Source: Hymenobacter daecheongensis DSM 21074 | Lineage (GTDB): Bacteria > Bacteroidota > Bacteroidia > Cytophagales > Hymenobacteraceae | Assembly (NCBI RefSeq): GCF_900141805.1 | Contig: NZ_FQYN01000009.1 | Location: forward strand, 1-64,000 | Length of the DNA stretch: 64,000 bases | Direction: 5' to 3' | Part shown: positions 32,993-41,836 of the stretch, piece after piece | Numbering within the stretch: the stretch's first letter is position 1 | How the letters are laid out: each line of letters begins with the position of its first letter | The notes under the pieces: model-generated | Seen by the model: the letters and a program-made list of their open reading frames with translations, nothing else | What the model was told of the DNA's origin: nothing | The model's database searches: none | Translations under genes and position numbers: made by a program

Positions 32993-35900
32993 ATGAACAC
33001 AAACACATGGTATCGTTTTCTGGGCGTGCGGCCCAATGAGACGAAAACCGTTCTGCTCTTCTTTCTGCACAATCTGCTGCTGGGCCTGGGCACCATGCTG
33101 GTGTTTGTGGCGGCCAATGTATTACTGCTCAGAGACGAGCCGGCCCAAAATCTGCCGCTGGCCTACTGCCTGGGGGCCGCGGCAATGCTGGTAGCGGGCC
33201 GCGCCTACGCGCACTACGAGCAGCAGTGGCGGCTGCAAAAGCTGGCCGTGCGCACGCTGCTGGCCACGCTGGTGCTCACGGCCGTGCTGAGCGTGGTGGC
33301 CGCGTCGGGCGGCGGCGTGGCGGCGGCGGTGGCCGTCATGGTCGGCTACCGCGTCATCTACCTGCTTACCAATCTGGGCTTTTGGGGCATGTCGGCGGCA
33401 ATGTTCAGCGTGCGGCAGGGGCGGCGGCTGTTCGGGGCCCTGAGCGCCGGCGACATGCCTGCCCGGGGCATAGGAGCCGTGCTGGGCGTGTTTCTGTGCC
33501 TGCGCTTTGGGGTGCACTGGCTGCTGCTCACGGCGTTTGGGGCCTATCTGCTGGCGCTCTACCTGCAGCGCCGCGCCTTCGGGCAGCTGGCCGCCGTTCG
33601 CCGCCCGGTGCCGCCGCCGGCCGCGCCGGGCCTGCTGCAGCAGCTGGTGGGCAGCCCGCCGCTGGTGCGCTACATGGGCCTCGGCCTGCTGGCGCTGGCC
33701 GGAGTAGCGGTAGCGGTAGAGTATTTGTTTTTCGTGGGGCTGGCGCAGCATTTCACCCAGGCCGCCACTCAGATTCAATACCTAGGGGGCGTGCTGGGCC
33801 TCACGTATCTGCTGGCGCTGCTGGGCCGGCTGCTGGCAGCCCGCCGCGGCCCCGATCAGCTGGGCGTGCGGCGCATGCTGCGGAGCCTGCCGCTGGTGGC
33901 GCTGGCGGGTGTGGCGCTGTTTGGGACGTTGCGGGCGCTGGGCGTGGGGGCGGCGGGGCAAATGTTGTACTTCGGCGGGCTGTATCTGGGCCTGGAAGTG
34001 CTGCGGCGCACGCTGTTTGAGCCGGCTTTTCTGGTGCTGCTGCAGCCGCTGCCGCCCCTGAGTCGCCTGCGGGCCCACACGCTGCTGCGCACTCTCTGCG
34101 AGCCGCTGGGGCTGGGCTTGGGCGGGCTGCTGCTACTGGCGTTGCGGCCGGGCGCGGGCGCGGTGCCGTGGGCTGCGCTGGCCGTAATGGGCGTGGGTCT
34201 GCTGGCGGCATTAGGCCTGCTGCAGCGGGCCTACGGGGCCTATATTCTGGCTCTGAAGCAAGCCCTCGGCCTGCACCCGGCCCAAAGAGAGGCGGCCCCG
34301 ACTACCGATGCGCTCAGCGCCCTGCTGCACCTGCACCGCGCCGAGGCTCCGCTGCTCGTGCGGCACGCCGAGGGCCTGCTTACCCACCCCGAAAGCCAGG
34401 TGCGCAGCCGCACGCTCATCCTGGTGGGCCACCAGGTAGGGCCCGACCTGCTGCGCCGCCTCACCCTGCACGACCCCGACCCCGCCGTGCGGGAAATGGC
34501 CTGTCGCCTGGCCGGCCGCCATACCGAAAACGACGACCTGCTCCAACACCCCGACATAACCGTGCGCAAGGGTGCCATTCGGGGCCGGCTGGAGTTGGCC
34601 CCGACCGATGTGATGGCGCAGGCCAGTCTGGCGGCGGTGGCAGCCAATGCCAGCCACCACCGCCAGGCCCTGGAGCTGATCCGCTTCTTGACCCCGACGC
34701 AGCAGGTGGAGCTGGTGACCAGCGGCCTGAGCAGCCGCGAGCCGGCCCTGGTGCAGGCGGCCACCGCCGCCGCCGCCGCCGTTTCCCCCGCCGTCCTGAC
34801 CAGCCCACTCATCGGCTTGCTGCAGCGCAAAACCACCCGCGCCGCCGCCGCCGATAGCCTGGTGCGGATGGGTGATGCCACGCTGCCTTTTCTGCAGACC
34901 GTGCTGGCCCGCGAAACCAATGAGCGGCTGCTGCGCCACCTCACGCAGGTGTGCGCCCGCTTGGGCACGCCGGCCGGCCGGCGGCTCTTGCTGCAGCTGG
35001 TGCAGGATGCCAATCTGTGCGGCCGGGCCGCGGCGCTGCGGGCGCTGAGCAGCCTGCCCACGGTGCCCACCGACGCGCCTATGTTTCAGCGGCTGGTAGA
35101 AGAGGAAATGCGGCTGGCCCAGCACCTGCTGCACGGCATGGTGGCCGCCAGCGCCGACCTGCGCACGGCCCTGCGCCACGAGCTGCACAAAATTCAGCAG
35201 CGCGTGCTGGCCGTGCTGATGCAGCTGTATGAGCGCCCGCCGCTGGTGGAAGCCCAGCGCGGCCTGGCGCACGCCAGCGGCGAGCGGCAGCTGCTGGCCC
35301 TGGAAGTGCTCGAACACCTGATTCCGCGGCCGCTCTACCAGGGCCTGCAGGCCCTGCTGGATGTGGGCCGGCTCGCGGAGAAGATTCGCACGCTCGACGA
35401 CCTGCTGGGTCCCGCTATCCAGCCCGAGCCCATTCTGACCACCATCGTTCGGCGCGGCACGGCGGCCTTTTCGCCCTGGACGGTGGGGGTGGCCCTGCGC
35501 CAGTGGCACCCCGAGCCCGCCACCGTAGCCCATCTGTATCCGCACCTGCAAACTTCCGACCCGCTGATTCAGGAAACGGCCGGGGCGCTGCTGCGCCGGC
35601 TGCCGCTACAGCGCCCCGCCGCCTACGACCAGCTGATGCTGCTCTACCCGTCGCTGGCCGCGCACCCCCTCTCCGACCCGGCTGCCGCGTCGCCCGTCTC
35701 GTTTCTGGAGCGCGTACGGATGCTGAAAAACACGGCCCTGTTCGGCCAGACCTCCGAAAACCTGCTGAGCACCATCGTGCCCATCATGCACGAGGTGACG
35801 TTTGGGCCGGAGGAGGAAATCTTCGCCAAAGGCACGCTGGGCACTTCGCTGTTTATCATCTACGAGGGCGAGGTCGGGATTTTCAACCGGCACCAGCTGC

Positions 35901-36148
35901 TCACCACCTTCGGCCGGGGCGAATTCTTCGGCGAGCTGGCCTTGCTCGATGCCGAGCCCCGCTCGGCCTCCGCCGTGGCCCTGCACTCCGTCCGCGCCTT
36001 CCGCATCGACCAGGAAGACTTTTACGACGTGACCGAAAACTGCGCGGAAGTGGTGCGCAGCATCATGCACGAGCTATGCCAGCGCCTGCGCCGGCAGAAT
36101 GAGCGCACCGCCGAGCCGGAGAACGAGCCGGTGGGGCAGCCGGCGTAG
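32993..36148 (+). CDS. MFS-like membrane protein with HEAT repeats and a cyclic-nucleotide-binding domain
   Basis: 1051 residues in three parts. Residues 1-430: about 12 membrane helices resembling the ADP/ATP-translocase (Npt) branch of MFS (YRFLGVRPNETKTVLLFFLHNLLLG). Residues about 440-880: helical HEAT-like repeats (LLVRHAEGLLTHPESQVRSRTLILV, PDPAVREMACRLAG). Residues about 905-1035: a cNMP-binding/Crp-like domain (FAKGTLGTSLFIIYEGEVGIFN, FGRGEFFGELALLDAEPRSASAVA), which retains the phosphate-binding cassette GELALLDAEPRSASA. Such fusions occur in Bacteroidota and cyanobacteria; a transport or scaffold activity gated by cAMP/cGMP is plausible but unproven. Confidence 0.85.
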   Translation: MNTNTWYRFLGVRPNETKTVLLFFLHNLLLGLGTMLVFVAANVLLLRDEPAQNLPLAYCLGAAAMLVAGRAYAHYEQQWRLQKLAVRTLLATLVLTAVLSVVAASGGGVAAAVAVMVGYRVIYLLTNLGFWGMSAAMFSVRQGRRLFGALSAGDMPARGIGAVLGVFLCLRFGVHWLLLTAFGAYLLALYLQRRAFGQLAAVRRPVPPPAAPGLLQQLVGSPPLVRYMGLGLLALAGVAVAVEYLFFVGLAQHFTQAATQIQYLGGVLGLTYLLALLGRLLAARRGPDQLGVRRMLRSLPLVALAGVALFGTLRALGVGAAGQMLYFGGLYLGLEVLRRTLFEPAFLVLLQPLPPLSRLRAHTLLRTLCEPLGLGLGGLLLLALRPGAGAVPWAALAVMGVGLLAALGLLQRAYGAYILALKQALGLHPAQREAAPTTDALSALLHLHRAEAPLLVRHAEGLLTHPESQVRSRTLILVGHQVGPDLLRRLTLHDPDPAVREMACRLAGRHTENDDLLQHPDITVRKGAIRGRLELAPTDVMAQASLAAVAANASHHRQALELIRFLTPTQQVELVTSGLSSREPALVQAATAAAAAVSPAVLTSPLIGLLQRKTTRAAAADSLVRMGDATLPFLQTVLARETNERLLRHLTQVCARLGTPAGRRLLLQLVQDANLCGRAAALRALSSLPTVPTDAPMFQRLVEEEMRLAQHLLHGMVAASADLRTALRHELHKIQQRVLAVLMQLYERPPLVEAQRGLAHASGERQLLALEVLEHLIPRPLYQGLQALLDVGRLAEKIRTLDDLLGPAIQPEPILTTIVRRGTAAFSPWTVGVALRQWHPEPATVAHLYPHLQTSDPLIQETAGALLRRLPLQRPAAYDQLMLLYPSLAAHPLSDPAAASPVSFLERVRMLKNTALFGQTSENLLSTIVPIMHEVTFGPEEEIFAKGTLGTSLFIIYEGEVGIFNRHQLLTTFGRGEFFGELALLDAEPRSASAVALHSVRAFRIDQEDFYDVTENCAEVVRSIMHELCQRLRRQNERTAEPENEPVGQPA

Positions 36149-36204
36149 TTAGGGAAGTAGGGCGCTGGCTTTCCAATAGAAGCTATTTAGAAAGTCGGAA
36201 GAAC

Positions 36205-36297
36205 GTGTCATTCCGAGCGAAGCCGAGGAATCTCGCGTGCTGACGTGTGAGTAGTAAGCCAACGTCAGCACGCGAGATACTTCGACTTCGCGGACAC
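36205..36297. repeat. Long inverted repeat (TCATTCCGAGC variant)
   Basis: Arms 36205-36246 and 36262-36297 share GAGATTCCTCGG-type and GCGTGCTGACGT sequences. The right arm is diverged near its end and runs into the start of a small ORF at 36301. Confidence 0.85.
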
Positions 36298-36300
36298 AAG

Positions 36301-36435
36301 ATGAAGCATGACCGCCTTTTTCTCGATTTTCTTTACTCGGAAACGAGTCTAATTGCTGTTATAGCAAGTGTATTTACTGTATGTATTGTATTAGTAATTG
36401 TATTACAGCAAGATAAAAAGATAGTAAAAGCGTAG
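36301..36435 (+). CDS. Possible 44-residue single-helix membrane protein
   Basis: ATG frame MKHDRLFLDFLYSETSL, then a strong membrane helix (IAVIASVFTVCIVLVIVL) and a lysine-rich tail. The base composition is much more AT-rich than the neighbours. It begins 4 bp after an inverted repeat, so that repeat would lie in its leader. No homolog is recognised. Could be a toxin-like membrane peptide or a chance ORF. Confidence 0.45.
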   Translation: MKHDRLFLDFLYSETSLIAVIASVFTVCIVLVIVLQQDKKIVKA

Positions 36436-36494
36436 GTTTCGCGACTGGAATGCCAGAGTATTGGGGCATCAATCAACCGGATAGCCCCAATTTT

Positions 36495-37223
36495 ATGGAC
36501 TCTTCTATCAAGAGAAATGAACAGATGCCGCACCCCTCGCAAGCCTCCCAATCACCGCTGGTGCGACTGAATTATGTGTTGCGGCAGCTGCCTGAAACCA
36601 CGCCTCCCGACCTGGATGGCCTGCTGGCCAGTATTGCTGATCTGCTGCAGAATAAACTGGTGTTATGCTCCGGTAGCTATGCTTATCGAGTTACGGAGTT
36701 GGAACTGTACTACTGGGGGCCCGGGCATCACGACCCCTACATTCATCGGGCGCGTGAGCAGCAGGAGTATGGCAGATGGTCTTTCAACGACGCAGACTGC
36801 CTCGACTTCACGTTTGGTAGCAAAACACAAGGTACTTGGGGCGGTGTTTTGCTGCGCGGACTGCGCCGCCTACCAAGCCAGCAAGCCAAAGCTGGGGAAG
36901 AAACATACATCGCGGGGCCACGCAATGTGCTGCGGGAACTGGTTGCCAGCCTGGACGGGGTATTCGAGGGGAGCCAACAAGGATTTTATCTGACCGCGGC
37001 TGGAGCAGAATCTTTACTGACTCAAACGCCTTGGCGGGTGGCGCGTTACGAGTTGCGGAAGCAGGCCGATGATACCGATTTTCTGCTGCGGTCTTACCGC
37101 TTTCTGGTCGAGGAGCAGTACTTGGCTACCCTAAAGGATAGGGCGCAGATAGTTCGGCAACTTCTGATGCCAAAGGAACAGGCCAAGGCTATTTTGGGCT
37201 ACTTTCCCACAGACTTAGCATGA
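36495..37223 (+). CDS. Uncharacterised protein, possibly 3-methyladenine-glycosylase-like fold
   Basis: 242 residues from ATG 36495 (ATGs at 36450 and 36525 are also possible). The segment LLQNKLVLCSGSYAYRVTELELYYWGPGHHDPYIH, then GRWSFND, LDFTFG, GGVLLRGLRRL and IAGPRNVLRELV, matches my memory of a widespread uncharacterised family whose strand order recalls alkyladenine DNA glycosylase. No catalytic assignment is possible. It overlaps the following deiminase gene by 4 bp (ATGA), so the two are an operon, and both have lower GC than the surroundings. Confidence 0.6.
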   Translation: MDSSIKRNEQMPHPSQASQSPLVRLNYVLRQLPETTPPDLDGLLASIADLLQNKLVLCSGSYAYRVTELELYYWGPGHHDPYIHRAREQQEYGRWSFNDADCLDFTFGSKTQGTWGGVLLRGLRRLPSQQAKAGEETYIAGPRNVLRELVASLDGVFEGSQQGFYLTAAGAESLLTQTPWRVARYELRKQADDTDFLLRSYRFLVEEQYLATLKDRAQIVRQLLMPKEQAKAILGYFPTDLA

Positions 37224-38059
37224 GCGACGCGACCAAAGCCGGAATGGTATACCTGGCCGATATATTACCAGGCCGCCATACCAGCGTGGTACGGGAGCTG
37301 GTGGCAGCTCTTTCGGCCAGTGGGCTCAGCAGCCGGCTGCTGCCCGGCACGCGCGATATCTGGGCTCGCGACTATATGCCTGTGCCGGTTCCGTCGGGCC
37401 AACTGGTGCGCTTTCGCTATGCTCCGGATTATCTGCGAGCTAAAAAATGGCAACATCTCATTACCAATGCCACTTCCGTATGCCAGGAACTGAGCCTTGC
37501 GGCCCAGGAATCGACGCTGACCATTGACGGCGGAAACGTAGTGCGCGGAGCCGGCAAAGTGCTGCTCACCGATAAAGTAGTGCGGGAAAACCCACAGATT
37601 TCACCGTCCCGGCTCCGGCGCGAATTGGCGCGGCAACTGGAAACAGATCACCTGATTCTGCTGCCCGCTGACCCAGTCGATTTCACGGGCCATGCTGATG
37701 GTATGCTTCATTTTCTGGATGAGCGCACAGTATTGCTCAACGATTACAGCCAGGAAAAAACTGCTTTCTGGCCGCAACTGCGGTCCGCCCTATATGCCGC
37801 CGGACTCGATTGGATTCCATTGGCTTACAACCCTTATCACAATGTGAGCCTGACTGACGCGGCGGGTATTTACATCAATTTTCTCCGCACGAAACACACC
37901 ATAGTGGCTCCGGTTTTTGGGCAGCATGAAGATGAAGCGGCCTTGCGTCAGTTGGAGCGGGTTTTCCCGACGCATACCATTCAGCCCATCCAATGCCGCG
38001 AACTGGCGCGGGAAGGCGGACTACTGCATTGCATAACCTGGACTGCTGAGTGTGAATAG
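37220..38059 (+). CDS. Agmatine deiminase / peptidyl-arginine deiminase family protein
   Basis: 279 residues of the guanidino-group modifying superfamily. Key residues are visible: TRDIWARDYMP (substrate-binding Asp), LTIDGGNVVRG, FTGHADGMLHFLD (catalytic His and Asp), and nucleophile Cys271 in GLLHCITW. The family hydrolyses agmatine or C-terminal arginine. At 279 residues it is shorter than typical agmatine deiminases (about 340-370), so the substrate may differ. Co-transcribed with the upstream unknown gene. Confidence 0.85.
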   Translation: MSDATKAGMVYLADILPGRHTSVVRELVAALSASGLSSRLLPGTRDIWARDYMPVPVPSGQLVRFRYAPDYLRAKKWQHLITNATSVCQELSLAAQESTLTIDGGNVVRGAGKVLLTDKVVRENPQISPSRLRRELARQLETDHLILLPADPVDFTGHADGMLHFLDERTVLLNDYSQEKTAFWPQLRSALYAAGLDWIPLAYNPYHNVSLTDAAGIYINFLRTKHTIVAPVFGQHEDEAALRQLERVFPTHTIQPIQCRELAREGGLLHCITWTAECE

Positions 38060-38122
38060 CTCACGCCGGCCGCAGCGGCCGCTCCGGTGCCACATCCTAA
38101 GCAGCCTCTCTATATTGCATCC

Positions 38123-38701
38123 ATGAAAAAACTATCTGTACCCTGTGTCCTTCTGATTCTGGGGAGCTTGCCCTCACATTCTTATGCGCAAAGCACGCGT
38201 TTCGGCCTGAAAGCCGGCGCGAATTACAGCACTACCTACATAAAGAATATTACGCGGCCTGATCGGATACTGGGGCTGACGGCGGGCGTATTTGCCCAGG
38301 TCCCGCTGTTGCAGGATGGCTTCTTTTTGCTGCAACCGGAATTGCTGTACTCCGCCAAAGGCTCGGAAACGAGCTTTCAAGGCACCACTTACCAAAACCG
38401 GCTGCACTACTTGGAGCTACCTGTGTTGGCCAAGCTCAACGCCGACGGATTCGTATTTGAAGCCGGTCCCCAACTCAGCTACTTGTTGGCTGACCGCCAG
38501 GAAGCATTTGGCGGTATTGGCTCCAACATAGACAATTACAACCGCCTGGTAGTAGGGGCGGTGGCAGGGGTGGGCTACCAGCTGCCGATGGGCCTGGGCC
38601 TTACGCTGCGCTACGCCAACGACCTGAGCCGAATCAGCGAGGATGGGCCGCGCAATACACTGTATCAACTGCAGCTGAGCTACGCGCTTCCGGGCAAGTA
38701 A
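38123..38701 (+). CDS. Outer-membrane beta-barrel protein, porin/PorT family
   Basis: 192 residues from ATG 38123. Signal peptide (MKKLSVPCVLLILGSLPSHSYAQ, to about 23) then strands with RFGLKAGANYSTTY, FLLQPELLYSAKGSE, LHYLELPVLAKLN, FEAGPQLSYLL, GVGYQLPMGLGLTLRYANDL, matching the same family as the protein at 956-1675. It probably forms a small outer-membrane barrel. No function known. The next gene is convergent, with a short gap holding imperfect palindromes. Confidence 0.85.
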   Translation: MKKLSVPCVLLILGSLPSHSYAQSTRFGLKAGANYSTTYIKNITRPDRILGLTAGVFAQVPLLQDGFFLLQPELLYSAKGSETSFQGTTYQNRLHYLELPVLAKLNADGFVFEAGPQLSYLLADRQEAFGGIGSNIDNYNRLVVGAVAGVGYQLPMGLGLTLRYANDLSRISEDGPRNTLYQLQLSYALPGK

Positions 38702-38833
38702 CCAGCACCGATAAAACAACATCAGCTTACGGCGACCGGCCCGACGGCTGAAAAAGCCGCCGGACCGGCTCGTACTTCTGCTCGCTACCACCCAGCAAAG
38801 CTGCCGTCGCCGAACGGCCATTCCGGCTACTGG

Positions 38834-40324
38834 CTACGCCGGTCGCAACGGCCGCTTCTCCAGTATCAGCTGGTCGCGGTAGTCGTGCAGGGTCAGCTCC
38901 AGGCCCACGGGGTAGGTGTGCGGGTTTAGGAAGCGGCGGATGCTGGGGTCGAGGCTTTGTACTTCGCGCTGGGCGTGGGCGCGGCTTTCCGGCAGCGTGG
39001 GCAGCTCCAGCACGCGCCGGCCGTTGCGGAATATGGGCTCCAGCAGCTCCTTATACTGTGCCTCGGGGCGCACGGCGCGGCGGCGGGTGTAGTCGGCGGG
39101 GTCTACCAGCGTGAGGTTTTCGGGCAGCGGCTCGGCCGTGTTGTAGAGCATGTCGGCGCGGGGCTTGCCGTACTCGGTCAGGTAGCGGCGCACCTGCAGA
39201 ATGCCCGGAATGCTGGTTTTGACGAGTTGCTCAGAGAGCTTGAGCGTGAAATCCCAGTCCGAGTCGTCCGCTTTGCGCAGAGCGGCCAGCTTATACACGC
39301 CGCCCAGCGCGGCTTGGTTGTAGGCCGTAACGAGCTGCGTGCCCACGCCCCAGGTATCGATGCGGGCTCCCTGCGACTTCAGGCTGAGAATCAAATTCTC
39401 CTCCAGATCATTGCTGGCCACGATGCGGGTGTTGGGGAAGCCGGCCTCGTCGAGCAGGGCGCGGGCCTCGCGGCTGAGGTAGGCCAGGTCGCCGGAGTCG
39501 AGGCGGATGCCGCCCAACTCGTGGCCGTCGGCCCGCATCCGGCGGGCCACGCTGATGGCGTGGCGCACGCCTTCCAGCGTGTCATAGGTATCCACCAGAA
39601 ACACCGAATCGTCGGGAAAAGCCTGCGCGTAGGCCGCGAAGGCCTTTTCCTCGTCGCCGAATGCCTGCACCCAGCTGTGGGCGTGGGTGCCGCGCACCGG
39701 AATGCCGTAGCGCTGCCCGGCCAGCACGTTGGAAGTGGCATCGACTCCGCCCAGATAAGCGGCGCGGCTGGCCCCGAGGCCGCCATCGAAGCCCTGGGCG
39801 CGGCGCAGCCCGAATTCCAGCACCTGGTCCGTCGGCCCGGCCGCTTCGCGGATGCGGGCGGCTTTGGTGGCAATGAGCGTCTGAAAATTGACCAGCGTGA
39901 GCAGGGCCGTTTCGAGCAGTTGGGCCTGCAAAAGCGGCCCCTGCACCCGAATCAGCGGCTCGTTGCCGAACACCACGGTGCCTTCAGCAATGGCGTCGAT
40001 GTCGCAGGTGAACTTCAAATCCCGCAGGTAATCCAGGAACTCGCGCGGGAAAAGCGGCGTGCCCTTGCTGCCCCGCAGGCCGGCCAGGTAGTCGAGGTCT
40101 TCGGCCGAGAAGCGGAAGTTTTCGAGCCAGTTGACGGCCAGGGCCAGGCCGGCCGCCACGGCATAGCCGCCCTGAAACGGGGCGCGCCGGAAGTAGAGAT
40201 GAAACACGGCTTGGCGGTCCTGCATGCCCTGCTGCCAGTAGCCGTAGGCCATCGTGAGCTGGTAGAGGTCGGTGACGAGGGCCAGAGACGGTGCGTAGAG
40301 GCCGGAAAGCGGGGCTGGATTCAT
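38834..40324 (-). CDS. pncB: Nicotinate phosphoribosyltransferase
   Basis: PncB makes nicotinate mononucleotide from nicotinate and PRPP with ATP, the salvage entry to NAD. The 496-residue protein has TDLYQLTMAYGYW at the N-terminus, EFGLRRAQGFDGGLGASRAAYLGG, VRGTHAHSWVQAFGDE with the phosphorylated-His region, IRLDSGDLAYLS, and VASNDLEENLI, as in long bacterial PncB enzymes. It is a single-gene unit on the minus strand, divergent from the efflux operon whose promoter region lies upstream. Confidence 0.94.
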   Translation of the reverse strand: MNPAPLSGLYAPSLALVTDLYQLTMAYGYWQQGMQDRQAVFHLYFRRAPFQGGYAVAAGLALAVNWLENFRFSAEDLDYLAGLRGSKGTPLFPREFLDYLRDLKFTCDIDAIAEGTVVFGNEPLIRVQGPLLQAQLLETALLTLVNFQTLIATKAARIREAAGPTDQVLEFGLRRAQGFDGGLGASRAAYLGGVDATSNVLAGQRYGIPVRGTHAHSWVQAFGDEEKAFAAYAQAFPDDSVFLVDTYDTLEGVRHAISVARRMRADGHELGGIRLDSGDLAYLSREARALLDEAGFPNTRIVASNDLEENLILSLKSQGARIDTWGVGTQLVTAYNQAALGGVYKLAALRKADDSDWDFTLKLSEQLVKTSIPGILQVRRYLTEYGKPRADMLYNTAEPLPENLTLVDPADYTRRRAVRPEAQYKELLEPIFRNGRRVLELPTLPESRAHAQREVQSLDPSIRRFLNPHTYPVGLELTLHDYRDQLILEKRPLRPA

Positions 40325-40449
40325 GCGCGAAAGCGGAACGTGAGCGAGCGGGCGGCCAAGGTACGGGCCACCTGGTAAAAGCCTCTACGCGGGCGGCGGC
40401 CCCAGCGCTGTCTGGCCCGGTAGCACGCGGCCGGCGCATCCGAACACTG

Positions 40450-40465
40450 TGTCCGTTTTCGGACA
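40450..40465. promoter_or_regulatory. Palindromic operator, likely binding site of the NtrC-type regulator
   Basis: TGTCCG-TTTT-CGGACA, preceded by ATCCGAACAC. The same layout recurs at 43919-43934 in front of the other efflux operon. Confidence 0.7.
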
Positions 40466-40530
40466 GTAATCGGCCGGCTTAAATTTAAAATTTTAGTCGC
40501 AACTACCTGTTTTATAGCTTGTTGTAATAA

Positions 40531-40547
40531 TGGCACGGCCGTTGGCT
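40531..40547 (+). promoter_or_regulatory. Sigma-54-like promoter of the adaptor-TolC operon
   Basis: TGGCACGGCCGTTGGCT resembles the sigma-54 consensus TGGCAC-N5-TTGC; the -12 element reads TTGGC, one base off. It lies exactly 65 bp after the operator at 40450 and 36 bp before the adaptor gene. Confidence 0.6.
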
Positions 40548-40582
40548 GAGATGGGTGAAATCCTTCATCTTTCTCCCCAAAA

Positions 40583-41830
40583 ATGGACAGAGCTATTTCT
40601 GCCGATATCCAAATGCGCCGCCGCCGCCGCCGGTGGCTGCTGGCGCTCCTTACGCTGGCGCTGGCGGGGGCGGGGCTGCTGGCCTTTCGCACGGCCCTGC
40701 AGCCCCGCATCAGCCGCGCCGGGCTGCTCACGGCCACCGTCGAAACCGGCGACGTGGAGGCCTCGCTCACGGCGGCCGGCCTTGTTATTCCGGGCCGCGA
40801 GGCCGTCATTACCAGCCCCATTCAGAGTACTATCCGGCAGGTGCTGGTGCAGGTGGGCGAGAAGGTGGAACCGGGGCAAACCATTCTGGCTCTGGATAAA
40901 GAATTGACCAATAGTGCCTTGGCCAAGCTCCAGGACGGCCAGCAGCAGAACCGCAACCGCAGCTCCCAACTACGGCTGAGCCTGGAAAAAGCCCTGAACG
41001 ACCTTCAGTCGCAGGAGAAAGTGCAGCAGGTGAAGGTGCGCAGCCTGCAATCGGCGTTGCGCGACGAGCAATACCTGCTCAAGATAGGGGGCGGCACGGC
41101 CGAAAGCGTGCGGCAGGCCGAGCTGAGCCTGAAAGTGGCCCAGCTGGAATGGCAGCGCCTGCGCGAGCAGATCAGCAACCAGCGCGCCGCCAACGCCGCC
41201 GATGTGCGCGAGCTGGGCTTCACCATGCAGATTCAGGAGCGCAGCATCGGGGAGCTGGCCCGGCAGCTCAGCCAAGCCAACATCAGCAGCCGGCAGCCCG
41301 GCGTGCTGACGTGGGTGAACGAGGACCTGGGCAGCACCGTGCAGCAGGGCGACGCGCTGGCCCGCGTGGCCGACCTGAGCAGCTTCCGGGTGCGGGCCAC
41401 CATTTCCGACACGTATGCCGATGCCCTGCACCTGGGCGACGCGGTGGTGGTGCGGGCCAACGGCACCGACCTGCGCGGCACCATCAGCACCATCAGCCCG
41501 GCCGTGGATAAGGGCGTGGTGACCTTCTACGCCCGCCTGGCCGAAAGCCACCACCCAGCCCTGCGCGCCAACCTGCGCGCCGATGTGTTTGTGGTGACCA
41601 AAGCCCACCACGGCGTGCCGCGGGTGAAAAACGGCCCGTTTTACCAGGGCGGCAAAGAGCAGCCAGTGTTTGTGCTGCGCCAGGGCAAAGCCGAGCGGCG
41701 CACCGTGCGCTTCGGCGACAGCAACTTCGACTGGGTGCAGATAACCAGCGGCCTGCGCCCCGGCGACGAAATCGTGGTCAGCGATATGAAAGACCACCTG
41801 GATACGCCCCGCCTCACCGTCGTCGAATAG
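40583..41830 (+). CDS. Periplasmic adaptor subunit (HlyD/MacA family) of an efflux system
   Basis: 415 residues: basic N-terminus and one membrane helix (RRRRRRWLLALLTLALAGAGLLAF), lipoyl-like half motifs around TAAGLVIPGREAVITSPI and VLVQVGEKVEPGQTILALD, a long coiled coil (about 110-230), the second lipoyl half (GVLTWVNEDLGSTVQQGDALARV), and beta-barrel and membrane-proximal domains ending GDEIVVSDMKDH. It links an inner-membrane ABC transporter to the TolC channel. The TolC gene starts 6 bp after the stop; the ABC genes are in a second operon with the same promoter design. Confidence 0.92.
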   Translation: MDRAISADIQMRRRRRRWLLALLTLALAGAGLLAFRTALQPRISRAGLLTATVETGDVEASLTAAGLVIPGREAVITSPIQSTIRQVLVQVGEKVEPGQTILALDKELTNSALAKLQDGQQQNRNRSSQLRLSLEKALNDLQSQEKVQQVKVRSLQSALRDEQYLLKIGGGTAESVRQAELSLKVAQLEWQRLREQISNQRAANAADVRELGFTMQIQERSIGELARQLSQANISSRQPGVLTWVNEDLGSTVQQGDALARVADLSSFRVRATISDTYADALHLGDAVVVRANGTDLRGTISTISPAVDKGVVTFYARLAESHHPALRANLRADVFVVTKAHHGVPRVKNGPFYQGGKEQPVFVLRQGKAERRTVRFGDSNFDWVQITSGLRPGDEIVVSDMKDHLDTPRLTVVE

Positions 41831-41836
41831 CCCGCC

